Source: RH-AL1 sp965198715 (GTDB taxonomy: Bacteria > Pseudomonadota > Alphaproteobacteria > Rhizobiales > Beijerinckiaceae). Taken from it: a stretch of 64,000 bases of DNA. Made by a program: the position numbers and the translations under genes. The DNA lies in NCBI GenBank assembly GCA_965198715.1, contig CBDAPV010000001.1, positions 868,001 through 932,000 of the forward strand, in the 5' to 3' direction. This document shows positions 34,691-44,031 of the stretch, in pieces; the stretch's first letter is position 1, and the number at the start of each line of letters is the position of its first letter. Below the pieces are notes generated by a model. That model did no database searches and was not told the DNA's origin. It saw only the letters and a list, made by a program, of their open reading frames with translations.

Positions 34691-35746
34691 ATGATCGAGA
34701 TGCGAAAGCTGGGACGGACGGGAGTCGACGTGTCCTCGATCTGCCTCGGCACGATGACCTTCGGCCAGCAGAACACCGAGGCCGAGGGCCACGCCCAGAT
34801 GGACCGTGCGATCGAGGCCGGGATCAACTTCCTCGACACCGCCGAGATGTACTCGATCCCGCCCAAGGCGGAGACGCAGGGCTTGACCGAGCGCATCGTC
34901 GGCAGCTGGCTCGCCGCGCGGGGTCTTCGCGACAAGATCGTGCTGGCCACCAAGGTCAGCGGCCGCAGCAGCGCGAATTGGCTCCGCCCCGAAGGCAAGG
35001 GCGCGCGCCTCGACGAGGCCAACATCCGCTACGCCCTGGAGCGCTCGCTGGAGCGCCTGCGCACGGACTACGTCGATCTCTACCAGCTGCACTGGCCAGA
35101 CCGGAAGGTCGGCCTGTTCGGCGACGGAGGCACGACCTACGCCGGCCTGCCCGCTGACGACGACGCGGTGCCGATCGAGGACACGCTGGGCGCGCTCGAC
35201 AGGCTGGTCCAGGAGGGCAAGATCCGCCACGTCGGCCTCTCCAACGAGACCGCCTGGGGCATGTCCCGCTTCCTGCACCTCGCCGAGACCGGCCGCGGTC
35301 CGCGAATGGCCTCCATCCAGAACGTCTACAGTCTGGTGAGCCGAACCTTCGAGATCGGCCTCGCGGAGATGGCGCTGCGCGAGGACGTGGGCCTGCTGGC
35401 TTATTCGCCGCTGGGACAGGGCTATCTCACCGGTAAGTACCAGCGCGGCGCCCGCCCGCCGGGCGCGCGCACGACCCTGTTCGAGCGCGGGACGCGCTAC
35501 GAGAAGCCGGGCGTCGAGGAGGCGGTCGATGCCTATCTCGCCATCGCCGCCGATTACGGCATAGACCCCGTGCACCTAGCGCTCGCCTTCGTGACCTCGC
35601 GGCCCTTCGTGACGTCCAACATCATAGGCGCGACCACCATGGAGCAGCTCGACGCCTGCCTGGCCTCGGTCGACGTGGCGATCACGCCCGAGATCGAGGC
35701 GGCAATCAACGCCGTGCATCAGGTCCACCAGAACCCGGCACCCTGA
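34691..35746 (+). CDS. Aldo/keto reductase (Tas-like)
   Basis: A 351-residue protein: MRKLGRTGVDVSSICLGTMT, the catalytic Asp/Tyr/Lys/His set in FLDTAEMYS, LATKVSGR and DLYQLHWPD, plus LAYSPLGQGYLTGKY near the cofactor loop. Length and internal insert (GTTYAGLPADDDAVPI) resemble E. coli Tas rather than short AKRs. It is NADPH-dependent by family. Stands alone after xth. Confidence 0.92.
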   Translation: MIEMRKLGRTGVDVSSICLGTMTFGQQNTEAEGHAQMDRAIEAGINFLDTAEMYSIPPKAETQGLTERIVGSWLAARGLRDKIVLATKVSGRSSANWLRPEGKGARLDEANIRYALERSLERLRTDYVDLYQLHWPDRKVGLFGDGGTTYAGLPADDDAVPIEDTLGALDRLVQEGKIRHVGLSNETAWGMSRFLHLAETGRGPRMASIQNVYSLVSRTFEIGLAEMALREDVGLLAYSPLGQGYLTGKYQRGARPPGARTTLFERGTRYEKPGVEEAVDAYLAIAADYGIDPVHLALAFVTSRPFVTSNIIGATTMEQLDACLASVDVAITPEIEAAINAVHQVHQNPAP

Positions 35747-35770
35747 TAGGTCGCGGGAGGATGAGGGACG

Positions 35771-35982
35771 ATGACGCCGACTGTCCTGAAGAGGATGCGG
35801 TAGCTCGCGAAGGCCTGACCGCTGAGGATCTGCGGGACCTCGCCACCGCCTTTAAGGGCCAGGACGCGGCCTCGCGCCAACTACCCGGCTTGGTCGATGT
35901 GCTCGCGCTCGAGCGTCACGACGCGTTGCTCGACTGTCTTGAGTTGCGGATCAACGAGGTGGCGAAGGAGATCGGATCCTGA
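35771..35982 (+). pseudogene. Degraded paralogue of the 22.6-kb small gene
   Basis: ATG at 35771 gives MTPTVLKRMR then TAG where the paralogue has AAG (TMKKLRKLANG). The next frame resumes GLTAEDLRDLATAFK, LPGLVDVL and LRINEVAKEI. One nonsense change and one missing base explain the break. Confidence 0.7.
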
Positions 35983-36046
35983 GCGGCCGGACTCGGCGTG
36001 CATCGCGTCCTATGCCTGTGCTCGCGCTCACCGTTGTGTCCCGATC

Positions 36047-36562
36047 ATGACCATCAATCACCGCGATCTCGCCGGAGCCGACCTCAACCTCCTCGTCGCC
36101 CTCGACGCCCTCCTGACCGAGAGGAGCGTCACCCGCGCTGCGCGGCATCTGGGGATCGGGCAATCGGCGGTAGCAGCGCTCTCGCGCGGCTGCGCAAGCT
36201 GCTCGGCGACGAACTGCTGACACGCGTTCCCGAAGGCATGTCGCTCACGCCCCGCGCGATGGCGCTCGTCGAGCCGACGCGGGGGTCGCTGCGGCAGTTC
36301 CAGTCGATCGTGCTCAGAGAGGACTCGTTCGACCCGGAAACGGTCGTACGCACCTTCACTGTCGCCGTTCCGGGAAGCGTCGAGATGCTGTTCGGCCCGT
36401 GCCTGCTCGCGGCCATCCTGCGGCAGGCGCCCGGGGTCCGACTGACGTTCCGCGTCTTCGACTACGACACCGTGCTGAAGGAGCTCGACGCCGACCGGCT
36501 CGCCCTCGCCATCGGTCTGATCACGGAGGGCGGCCTGCAGCACAAAGTGCGGCCGCTCCACG
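36047..36562 (+). pseudogene. LysR-family regulator, N-terminal part
   Basis: The N-terminal HTH (LNLLVALDALLTERSVTRAA, then GIGQSAV) is followed by a one-base deletion near 36170; the next frame continues LRKLLGDELLTRVPEGMSLTP and the ligand domain up to LQHKVRPL. The coding sequence then stops matching and its missing C-terminal half is found on the opposite strand next door. Confidence 0.83.
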
Positions 36563-36579
36563 GCTCCGAGACGATGCCT

Positions 36580-37030
36580 TCACCCGGCCGGCGCTGTGGA
36601 CCGCGCCTTGCCGAAGTCCCGCCCGACCTCGCCCACTACCCCGCGCAGCCACCGGTGCGCGGGATCGCGGTCATAGGACGCGTGCCAGAGCATCGAGATC
36701 GTGAAGTCGTCGACGGCGACCGGCACGGGCTCGTGGTCAGTCCGAGGGTGTCGGCGACCACCATCGCGATCTCGGCGATCATCGTCGTGATCACCGGCGC
36801 CTTCTTCACGAGGAAGGGCACCGTCATGAAGCGTGGCGTGGTTGCCGCCAGCCTCCGGGATCGACCAATCCGCGCCAGGGCTTCGTCGACCGCGCCGCGC
36901 TCCGTTCCGGTCATGCTGGTCATGATTTGCGGGAAGCGCAGGTAGTCTCGAGCGAGATCGGCGTGTCGACGCGAAGGAGTTCGTCGCTGAACAGGCACAT
37001 GTAGCCGAAGCCCGGCTACCGATTGTCTGC
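36580..37030 (-). pseudogene. LysR-family regulator, C-terminal part in inverted orientation
   Basis: The minus strand encodes GYMCLFSDELLRVDTPISLE, then a one-base shift, YLRFPQIMTSMTGTERGAV, TTPRFMTVPFLVKKAPVITT, and in another frame DDFTISMLWHASYDRDPAHR ending with a stop at 36580. This is exactly the part absent from the plus-strand LysR piece, so the second half of the gene has been inverted in place. Confidence 0.75.
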
Positions 37031-37089
37031 GTGATGCTCGATGCGCGCGGAGTCGGTCGAGGCCGGCGTCGTCGGCTGGGACTGTGAGT

Positions 37090-37500
37090 TCCGGCGGCGG
37101 TCAAGCTCATGCAGCGGGTGCGCACGCCGATCTCCTCCTGGAGCTGAAGGCGAAGCAAAAGGGCATCACGCTCGCCGAGATCAAGGCGGAGCTGGCCTCG
37201 CGCGGCATCGCCGTCTCGAATCGGCGATCTGGACGATGCTGGGCCGGCTCGGCCTGACGCATAGAAAAAAGTCGCTGAGGGCCGCCGAGCAAGACCGCCC
37301 CAACGTCGCCTCGCGTCGCACGCTTTGGAAGCTGCGGCAGCGCTTCATGAACTCCTCCGCCTTCGTCTTCCTCGACGAGACAGGCGCCTTGACCAACATG
37401 GTCCACCAGTACGGCTGGGGACCCAATAGCGACGCCTGGTCCACCGCCGCGCCGTCGAGATCTTCGAAGGCGACGTGGCGTAACGCCACCACTTTGAGGC
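37090..37500 (+). pseudogene. IS630-family transposase remnant
   Basis: Fragments LELKAKQKGITLAEIKAELA, SAIWTMLGRLGLTHRKKSLR, AEQDRPNVASRRTLWKLRQR and AFVFLDETGALTNMV in shifting frames are the middle of an IS630 transposase. The second Asp and Glu regions are missing. It lies at the end of the inverted LysR piece and may have taken part in that rearrangement. Confidence 0.8.
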
Positions 37501-37606
37501 CCAAAGGGCTTTATCTTCCTTCAAGAAGACGGATCGCGATTTGTTGCGCGCCTGGTAAAAAATTGGCCACCGGCGGCTCAGGAGATCGAGAGCGCACGGC
37601 GCCGAT

Positions 37607-39928
37607 CTACCGCCATTGCTTCTCGTCCGAAATCCAGGTCTGACCCGGCAACCGGCCCTTCTTGGCGAAAGCATCAACGACGTTCTTCAGAAGGCGCGAG
37701 ACGTTGTTGTCGAACTTGTTACAAGGCAGCGCCTGTCCGAAGGCAATTGAACCGGTCGACAACACGGCTCCGTCTTTCGGCGTGTTGAAATAGACGATGT
37801 CGGCGCGGATCCGATAATCCTGCGTGCCGTTCATGCCGGCGAATGCGTACAGCACCTCCTCCACCGACAGGACGTAATTGTCGGTGTGACCGCCCGAAGA
37901 CGCGATGATCTTGGCGTGCGGCGGCGTGCCGAGCTTCAAATCGTAGCGATCGACCTCGAGCCCCGCCGCGCCCCCCTGTGCCAGGCCGAACTCGCCGATG
38001 ATCTCGCCCTTGATCCCCTCGGTGATCCAGGCAACCGTGCGGTGATAGGAATCGGGCATCCGCCGAAAGCCGCGACCGCTCTCAAACCCCTCGCCGATGA
38101 AGCCGACGCCGAGGGTCTTTTGCGGTGCGCGCCCGCGATTTCGCCAGAGACCGCTCTTGTCCCCGGTGGTCTGCAGATAATGCTCGCCGGGCCGCGCGGC
38201 CCAGGCCCGCATCCCGGAGTCAAGTTTGCGGACCTCCATGATCCAAGGCTCGTCGTCGCGATAGGCAACGTTCCAGTAATAGCCGTTACCGCCCATGTAG
38301 ATAAAACGGCCGCCTTCCGCGATGAAGTCTTCCGTCGCGTCGAGCACGCGTTCCGACACATATTCCGGATGCGTTCCCGAGAGTACGCAACTGTAGGGCA
38401 TCAGCGCCGACAGCCCTTCGCGATGCACGTCCTCTTCAGTCAGCACTTCGTAGTCGTAGCCCTGGTTTTCGAGCCAGGCGATAACCGATAGATCGGCCGG
38501 GAACTGCCATGTCGTGCCCATACTCGACATGCGATACTTCGGCCGCATGTTGAGGATCGGGCGTCGGTAGGAGCTGAAGCAGACGCCGGCACCGTCTTCC
38601 CAGGCATCGTAGGTTGAGAGTCCGAAATCCGGGTTCTTGTACATTTCGATGTCGACCTCGTCGACGATCGGCGGCTGACCGGTCATCGGCTGGATGATCT
38701 GCGCATCGAAGCTCAAATGCTCATTGGCGTAGGCGAGGTAGCTGCCCGTCGGCACGAGGAACGCGATAGGTGCCTTCGGCACCTTGGCGCGCACGAAGAA
38801 GGTCACGTATTCCTCGGCGAGCCCGCGACCTGGGCCGGCCCGCAGGCGGAACGCGTAGGCGCCACTCTTCAGGGTCTCCGGCAGCGTGACCGTGCGCGTC
38901 AGCTCCCAATTCGAGTCGATCATCGTATCGACGTGGAACTCGACGCCGCCGTATTCCTCCGGCGCAAGACGGAAGCAGTCGTTGCGACCGTTCCAGTTGT
39001 AGCCTGTCTGGGCGCGGACGGGCCGATTGTAGCCCAGCGCGTTCAGGCGATGCGGCCCAGTGTCGACAACAGTGTCGCCGATACCGTGCTCGGTATAGCC
39101 TGACGTCGTATTCCAATAGGCGACCAGACCGTCGGATCGAGGCCGACCGCCGCCTTTCAGACCATCGAGTTCGGCCCGCGCCAGCGCACGATCGTAGATG
39201 CCAGGGCGGTCGAGCTTGCCGCAAAAACATTGCGCCACGAAATGACCGCGCGCCTCATGCCAATCCTGCGCGCCCGCCATGATGAAAGGCGTTTGAGGAT
39301 CGTTCTTGACACGTAAACGAAGTACCTCAGCAACATGGGAGCGGTAGTCGATCGGCGCGACCTTACCGAGCAGGCTGTTGTACCGGTTCATCACCGGCTC
39401 CTGGTAGAGTACGGCGCGGCCGGTCTTGGCATCGAAGCTGACGGCGACGAAGTACCAGATCTTGGTCATTAACGGGACTTCGGCGGCGACATAGTCGACC
39501 TCGGCGCCGTCGCCGACCCAGAACTCGAGCAGGCCCTTGCGGTTTATCCCGAAGCCGTAGCCCTTGTTCGAGCGAATGTCCCAGCGCCCGATCAAGCTCT
39601 GGCGGACACCGACGGTGGGCAGTGTCGCCCAGACGTAGGTGAACAATGTGTAGCTGCCGTCGAGCGCGAGAATGGCGTCGGGATCGGCCACATTCAGGAA
39701 CGAGCCGATTTGCGTATATTGCTTCTTGACCGTCCATGCCCCGTTTGCTTCGCAGTCAACCTCCTCCTCAATGAAGCCAGGGCCACTCGGATGCGCGTCG
39801 CCGTGAATGAGACGTACGAGCTGCGCATCGGCGCTGGTCGTGCCATCGGCGTTGACATGCACGGCGATGGCGTCACCGCACCGCACCGATATCTTGTCCG
39901 TGTAGCCGAATAGTTTGACTTGTGACAT
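37607..39928 (-). CDS. dmfA2: N,N-dimethylformamidase large subunit
   Basis: A 773-residue protein of the length and sequence plan of Paracoccus-type DMFase large subunit. The N-terminal part has a LamG-like beta domain (AWTVKKQYTQIGS to KLDRPGIYDRALA). The C-terminal half contains TGSYLAYANEH (Tyr near 400), FGLSTYDAW (Tyr near 440) and SGTHPEY (Glu near 522), which fit the known two-tyrosine-one-carboxylate iron site. With DmfA1 it hydrolyses DMF to formate and dimethylamine in the cytoplasm. It follows the transporter genes after a 39-base gap. Confidence 0.92.
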   Translation of the reverse strand: MSQVKLFGYTDKISVRCGDAIAVHVNADGTTSADAQLVRLIHGDAHPSGPGFIEEEVDCEANGAWTVKKQYTQIGSFLNVADPDAILALDGSYTLFTYVWATLPTVGVRQSLIGRWDIRSNKGYGFGINRKGLLEFWVGDGAEVDYVAAEVPLMTKIWYFVAVSFDAKTGRAVLYQEPVMNRYNSLLGKVAPIDYRSHVAEVLRLRVKNDPQTPFIMAGAQDWHEARGHFVAQCFCGKLDRPGIYDRALARAELDGLKGGGRPRSDGLVAYWNTTSGYTEHGIGDTVVDTGPHRLNALGYNRPVRAQTGYNWNGRNDCFRLAPEEYGGVEFHVDTMIDSNWELTRTVTLPETLKSGAYAFRLRAGPGRGLAEEYVTFFVRAKVPKAPIAFLVPTGSYLAYANEHLSFDAQIIQPMTGQPPIVDEVDIEMYKNPDFGLSTYDAWEDGAGVCFSSYRRPILNMRPKYRMSSMGTTWQFPADLSVIAWLENQGYDYEVLTEEDVHREGLSALMPYSCVLSGTHPEYVSERVLDATEDFIAEGGRFIYMGGNGYYWNVAYRDDEPWIMEVRKLDSGMRAWAARPGEHYLQTTGDKSGLWRNRGRAPQKTLGVGFIGEGFESGRGFRRMPDSYHRTVAWITEGIKGEIIGEFGLAQGGAAGLEVDRYDLKLGTPPHAKIIASSGGHTDNYVLSVEEVLYAFAGMNGTQDYRIRADIVYFNTPKDGAVLSTGSIAFGQALPCNKFDNNVSRLLKNVVDAFAKKGRLPGQTWISDEKQWR

Positions 39929-39967
39929 CGAAGGGTCCGTCTGAGCGGTGGATGAAGTGGAGCGCGA

Positions 39968-40333
39968 TCAGGATTCCAGAAGATCCTGGACGCGACGCAG
40001 GAACACCGCGTGATAAGCATCCTGCTCGGACGGATAGGTCTTCTCCTCGACAAGGCGCGGCGCGACCCCACGATGGCCGGAGAGCGCGACCATTCGGTAC
40101 GCCTTGAACGGCTCGACGACGGCGATCGCGTATTTGTCGACCTGCGGCGCACGGCGAAAATAGGTGAGCAGGCGTTCGAGCGGCTCGCTGTGCTGGCCCA
40201 GTGGACTGGCCCGATGTTCCTTGATCAAATTTTCGGATACGATCGTCTTGAGGAAATCGCGCTGCATCTTGTCGAACCGCATCGCGTAGATGAGGTCCTT
40301 GTCTCCTTCCTCGGTGGCCTCTTCGGGTAGCAT
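39968..40333 (-). CDS. dmfA1: N,N-dimethylformamidase small subunit (internal start in a fused ORF)
   Basis: 121 residues from ATG 40333: IYAMRFDKMQRDFLKTIVSE, ENLIKEHRASPLGQHSEPLE, YFRRAPQVDKYAIAVVEPFK and VALSGHRGVAPR correspond to the DMFase small subunit (usually about 130 residues). A strong AAAGGTGGAG ribosome site sits immediately upstream of this ATG, so a free subunit can be made. Remarkably there is no stop between the LivM permease and this sequence, so it is also the C-terminal domain of a continuous 549-codon ORF. Confidence 0.85.
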   Translation of the reverse strand: MLPEEATEEGDKDLIYAMRFDKMQRDFLKTIVSENLIKEHRASPLGQHSEPLERLLTYFRRAPQVDKYAIAVVEPFKAYRMVALSGHRGVAPRLVEEKTYPSEQDAYHAVFLRRVQDLLES

Positions 40334-41617
40334 CTCTCCACCTTTCTCCGCTCGGGTCGAACGGTTCTCGCTCTTCTTCTTGTTCCGCCAATCGCGGAAC
40401 TGGTGCTTGATGCCGAACAGGCCGTTCTTGAGAAATAGGACGACGAGAAGCATGATCGTACCGACGAGGATCAGCCGCAGGGGGCCGAGCTGCAAAAAGA
40501 CCTTGTCGATGCCGATGACGATGAAGGTGCCGAGCACGGCGCCCTCGGACTTGCCGAGGCCGCCGATCACCATCATCGCGATGCCGAGCAACACAGTGTC
40601 GAAGGAAAACAGCGACGGCGACGCACCGCGGAAATACGATGCGTAGAACCCGCCGATGACGCCCAGCGCGATGGACGACAGCACGAACACCTTGATGCGT
40701 GCGGCGCGAAAGTCGACGCCGACGGCCTCGGCGAAGGCCTCGCGTTTCTCCGGCGCCATCCGCAGCACGCGGCCCAGCCGCTTACCGTTGACGAGTCGGA
40801 AGAACAGCAGCGCCGCCAGCATGACGACGAGCGCGCCGAAATAGCCGAACAGAAGTTCGCCGTATTGGGACAGGCCCTGGGGAATGAAGGAATCCGCGCC
40901 GTAGACACCACCAGTGGCGGATCCGAAGGTCCGGGACTGGACGACATAGACGCGGCAGAGTTCGTTCAAACCGAGCGTCAGCAATGCGTAATAAAATCCA
41001 TCGAGCCGCGTTGCCGGCAACGCGATGACGATGCCGAAGACGAGGCCCATGAGACCGCCGACAAAGGGCATGGTCCACCACGGCCAGCCGAAGAAGACCG
41101 ACATGGACGCCGCCGCGTAGGCGCTGGAGCCGACGATCGCCATCGTGGCGAGCGAGAACACGCCCGCGGTACCCAGGATCAAGGTCCAGCACAGATTGAT
41201 GGCCGCGTAGATCAGAAACACCGTGCCGGCGCTGATCAACGTTGAGCGGAGATTGGTCGGCACGATGAACGGCGCGACGAGCAGCGCGATAAAGCACATC
41301 GCCCACCAGATCGGCCTCTTGTCGACGATCGTCTTCTCGCGGCGCAGGATCTTGGGGTTGTATTCGCCGCGAATGTCGAGCATCCGGCGTCTCGTCGGCC
41401 AATAGCGCGGACGGCTCCAGGTCTTCGCGCCGTGGCCACGCCATTTCCAGTAATAGCGCAGGCGGCCGACCTTATGCATCTTGGCGTGCGAGGATCGTTT
41501 GTCGCGCCAGACCTGCGTGGGGTCGGTCCAGGGCTCGCTCGCCGCTTCGTGCGGCTCGGCGTCGCCGCGCCGGGTGGCGATGGGATTTTTCCAGATCTCC
41601 GCCACGTCAGGCCTCAC
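39968..41617 (-). CDS. LivM-type permease in one ORF with the DMFase small subunit
   Basis: Starts GTG 41617, 11 bases inside the LivH-type gene. Residues about 95-430 are a LivM permease with about ten membrane spans (PIWWAMCFIALLVAPFIVPT at the start; NGLFGIKHQFRDWRNKKK at the end). An unusually long charged N-terminal tail of about 90 residues precedes it. The frame runs on without a stop through NRSTRAEKGGE into DmfA1. Either a true membrane-tethered enzyme subunit exists, or the permease stop was lost by mutation and both fused and free forms are made. Confidence 0.82.
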   Translation of the reverse strand: MRPDVAEIWKNPIATRRGDAEPHEAASEPWTDPTQVWRDKRSSHAKMHKVGRLRYYWKWRGHGAKTWSRPRYWPTRRRMLDIRGEYNPKILRREKTIVDKRPIWWAMCFIALLVAPFIVPTNLRSTLISAGTVFLIYAAINLCWTLILGTAGVFSLATMAIVGSSAYAAASMSVFFGWPWWTMPFVGGLMGLVFGIVIALPATRLDGFYYALLTLGLNELCRVYVVQSRTFGSATGGVYGADSFIPQGLSQYGELLFGYFGALVVMLAALLFFRLVNGKRLGRVLRMAPEKREAFAEAVGVDFRAARIKVFVLSSIALGVIGGFYASYFRGASPSLFSFDTVLLGIAMMVIGGLGKSEGAVLGTFIVIGIDKVFLQLGPLRLILVGTIMLLVVLFLKNGLFGIKHQFRDWRNKKKSENRSTRAEKGGEMLPEEATEEGDKDLIYAMRFDKMQRDFLKTIVSENLIKEHRASPLGQHSEPLERLLTYFRRAPQVDKYAIAVVEPFKAYRMVALSGHRGVAPRLVEEKTYPSEQDAYHAVFLRRVQDLLES

Positions 41618-42518
41618 GCGCTTTGTCCAGGATGCCCGCGATGCCGCGCGGACGCACCAGCAGCACGACGATGATCAGGACGAACTGGGTTATGAGATCG
41701 TACTGGCCCCCGAGGAAGGCCGAGGTCAGCGCCTCGTTGATCCCGAGGATGATGGCGGCGGCAACAGCGCCCGCGACGCTGCCAAGGCCGCCGAGCAACG
41801 CGACGCTGAGGCCCTTGATGAGGGGCGTCAGTCCGCTGAACGGGCTGATGAAGTACGTCTGAGACTGCAGCACCGAGGCGAGCCCCGCCATCGAGCCGGT
41901 AAGCGCCATGACGTAGAAGCCGGTCCGGCGCACGCCGATGCCAACAAGCGAGGCGGCGTGGGGGTTCATCATCATCGCCCTGATTTCGAGGCCGCGACGG
42001 CTGGATTTCATCCAGCGCAGCGCCAGGCCCAGCAGAACGACGGAGGCGATCATGGCGCCGCCCTTGTCGGCGGTGATCACGACATTGCCGATCGGCACCT
42101 GCCAATCTCCAAAAACGGGCGGGAGGTTCTTCGCGCGAGGGCCGAAGACCCAGAGGAGCGCCTGTGTGCCGATCAGGCTGACCGCCAGCGACGCGATTAG
42201 CCCGCGCACTGTGAAGTTCGGCTTGTCGTGGATTGGAATGAAGGTGATCGCGCAGACGACGACGCCGGCGATCGCACCGGTCAGGAGGCCGGAGAGCAGG
42301 ACGATCGGCCCGACGATCAGCGTATTGTCGGCGATCGCGTCGATGCTCTGCAGCTGGTCGGCGACGAGCCACGCGCCATAGCCGGAGATCGCATAGGTGA
42401 AGCCGTAGGCCATGTTGATCAGGCCGAGGCTCGACCAGGTGATCGAGATACCGATCGCGAGCGTGCCGTAGATGCAGGCCAGCGTGACGGCGGAGACGAT
42501 GATAAAGCCGAAATCCAC
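41607..42518 (-). CDS. LivH-type branched-chain/amide ABC permease
   Basis: 303 residues, about eight membrane spans, opening FGFIIVSAVTLACIYGTLAI and ending RPRGIAGILDKAREA, the usual LivH pattern with the EAA-like G..A.LG loop near GLASVLQSQTYFISP. Transport partner of the adjacent LivM-type protein. Overlaps the LivM start. Substrate is inferred to be DMF or a small amide from the operon. Confidence 0.9.
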   Translation of the reverse strand: MDFGFIIVSAVTLACIYGTLAIGISITWSSLGLINMAYGFTYAISGYGAWLVADQLQSIDAIADNTLIVGPIVLLSGLLTGAIAGVVVCAITFIPIHDKPNFTVRGLIASLAVSLIGTQALLWVFGPRAKNLPPVFGDWQVPIGNVVITADKGGAMIASVVLLGLALRWMKSSRRGLEIRAMMMNPHAASLVGIGVRRTGFYVMALTGSMAGLASVLQSQTYFISPFSGLTPLIKGLSVALLGGLGSVAGAVAAAIILGINEALTSAFLGGQYDLITQFVLIIVVLLVRPRGIAGILDKAREA

Positions 42519-42520
42519 GG

Positions 42521-43276
42521 TCAGGCCTCGCGCTTGGTTTGAGCGGACAGCGACGTCGACGCCTCGCCCTTCAGGGCTCCGACGTGCATGCCCAGGATGC
42601 GATCGACGCGGCCTTCGAGCAGCGCGACGTTCTGCTCGGCGATGATCATCGCGGAGGCGCCGAGTTCGATCGCCATGAGCGCGTCCATCACGGCCTTTCC
42701 AATCTTCGGCGCGAGGCCGAGCGAGGGTTCGTCGACGAGGAACAAAGCGGCGTCGACCATCAGTCCGCGCCCAATCGAGACCATTCGTCGTTCGCCGCCT
42801 GACAGGCGCCCGACCGGCACTTTCATGAGCTTGCGAAGCGGCGGAAAGATCTTCAGGATTCCTTCTTTGCGCTCCTTGCGTTCGCGCCAGGCCTTCGACG
42901 TGAAGGCGCCGCTGTCGAGGTGCTCTTCGACGGTCAGGCCGTGGAAGATCTCGTCACCCTGCGGCATGACCGCCAATCCTTGCCGAACGACGAGATGGGT
43001 GTAGCGGCCGGGGCCCTGGCTGCGCGAGCCGCCAACCTCCTTGCCGTTCAACTTGATCGAACCGCGCTGCCACCCCGTCAGTCCGGCGATGGCGAGAAAC
43101 AAGGTTGATTTGCCGTGTCCATTCAGACCGACGATGCCGAGGCGCTCGCCGGGGCGGACGATGAGGTCGAGATCGTGGATGACGCGCATCGGCCCGTAGC
43201 CCGCCGAGAGGCCGCGGATGTCGAGGATGGCGGCGGTGGGATGGGCTGGGCCGGCGACGACGAACGTCTCGTTCAT
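42521..43276 (-). CDS. LivF-type ABC transporter ATPase
   Basis: 251 residues: Walker A GLNGHGKST, signature LSGGERRM, Walker B ALFLVDEPSLGLAP. LivF-like by length and by the absence of the LivG insert. Its ATG overlaps the LivG-type stop as ATGA. It couples ATP hydrolysis to uptake through the two permeases. The C-terminal GEASTSLSAQTKREA is slightly longer than usual. Confidence 0.92.
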   Translation of the reverse strand: MNETFVVAGPAHPTAAILDIRGLSAGYGPMRVIHDLDLIVRPGERLGIVGLNGHGKSTLFLAIAGLTGWQRGSIKLNGKEVGGSRSQGPGRYTHLVVRQGLAVMPQGDEIFHGLTVEEHLDSGAFTSKAWRERKERKEGILKIFPPLRKLMKVPVGRLSGGERRMVSIGRGLMVDAALFLVDEPSLGLAPKIGKAVMDALMAIELGASAMIIAEQNVALLEGRVDRILGMHVGALKGEASTSLSAQTKREA

Positions 43277-44031
43277 GCGAGTTCGCCTTCCTCGACGTTC
43301 TCGAAATAGGCGGCGTGGACGCGCGGGTCGGCCAGGACGATGTCGAGGTCGCCTTCAACGACCTTCTCGCCGGCATCCATCACCATGACGCGGTCGGCGA
43401 TCGTCGCGAGCAGCTCGATGCGATGTTCGACGATGATGATCGACACGTTCATCTCCTTGGACAGGAGGCGGATGAGGTGATCGAGTTCGTCGACCTCGGC
43501 GTTGATGAGACCGGCAGCTGGTTCGTCGAGCAGGAGCACCTTCGGACGGCGCATCAGCAGACAGGCCAGCAGCAGCTTGCGGCGATTCAACGTCTCCAAG
43601 CGGCTGGCTGGCATCGCGTCGTCGACGTTCAGATGCACCAGTTCCAGTCCCCATTCGGCGTGGTGGCGGGTTAGGTAGGGCGGATAGGCCTGACGCGCGC
43701 CCTTGAGCACCTCCGCGACGGTTAGGTCCTCGGGCACCAGGGGCGTCTGGTAGGTGCGCCCGATGCCGAGCCGCGCGCGCTGGAACAGTTTGAGGCGCGT
43801 GATCTCGGCGCCTTCGTAGAGGACGCGTCCCGACTTCGGCGAGATGCGGCCGCAGAGAACTTCGAAGAGACTGGTCTTGCCGGCCCCGTTGGGCCCGATA
43901 ATTCCGAGGACCTCGCTGCGCCCGACGGCCAGCGAGATCCCCTTGAGGATTTCGCGACCGCCGAGATCAAGCTTGATGTCGTCGCAGGAAAAAATCGGAC
44001 CGTCGGGTCGGCCTGCGGCTGTCAGGCCCAT
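43273..44031 (-). CDS. LivG-type ABC transporter ATPase
   Basis: 252 residues: Walker A GPNGAGKTS, RTYQTPLVPEDLTV Q-loop region, LLLDEPAAGLINAEV Walker B; the signature motif is degenerate (SRLETLNRRKLLLA replaces LSGGE), which is unusual and worth noting. It overlaps the binding-protein gene by 10 bases. The ending EGDLDIVLADPRVHAAYF is typical LivG (AYLG-type end). Confidence 0.88.
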   Translation of the reverse strand: MGLTAAGRPDGPIFSCDDIKLDLGGREILKGISLAVGRSEVLGIIGPNGAGKTSLFEVLCGRISPKSGRVLYEGAEITRLKLFQRARLGIGRTYQTPLVPEDLTVAEVLKGARQAYPPYLTRHHAEWGLELVHLNVDDAMPASRLETLNRRKLLLACLLMRRPKVLLLDEPAAGLINAEVDELDHLIRLLSKEMNVSIIIVEHRIELLATIADRVMVMDAGEKVVEGDLDIVLADPRVHAAYFENVEEGELA

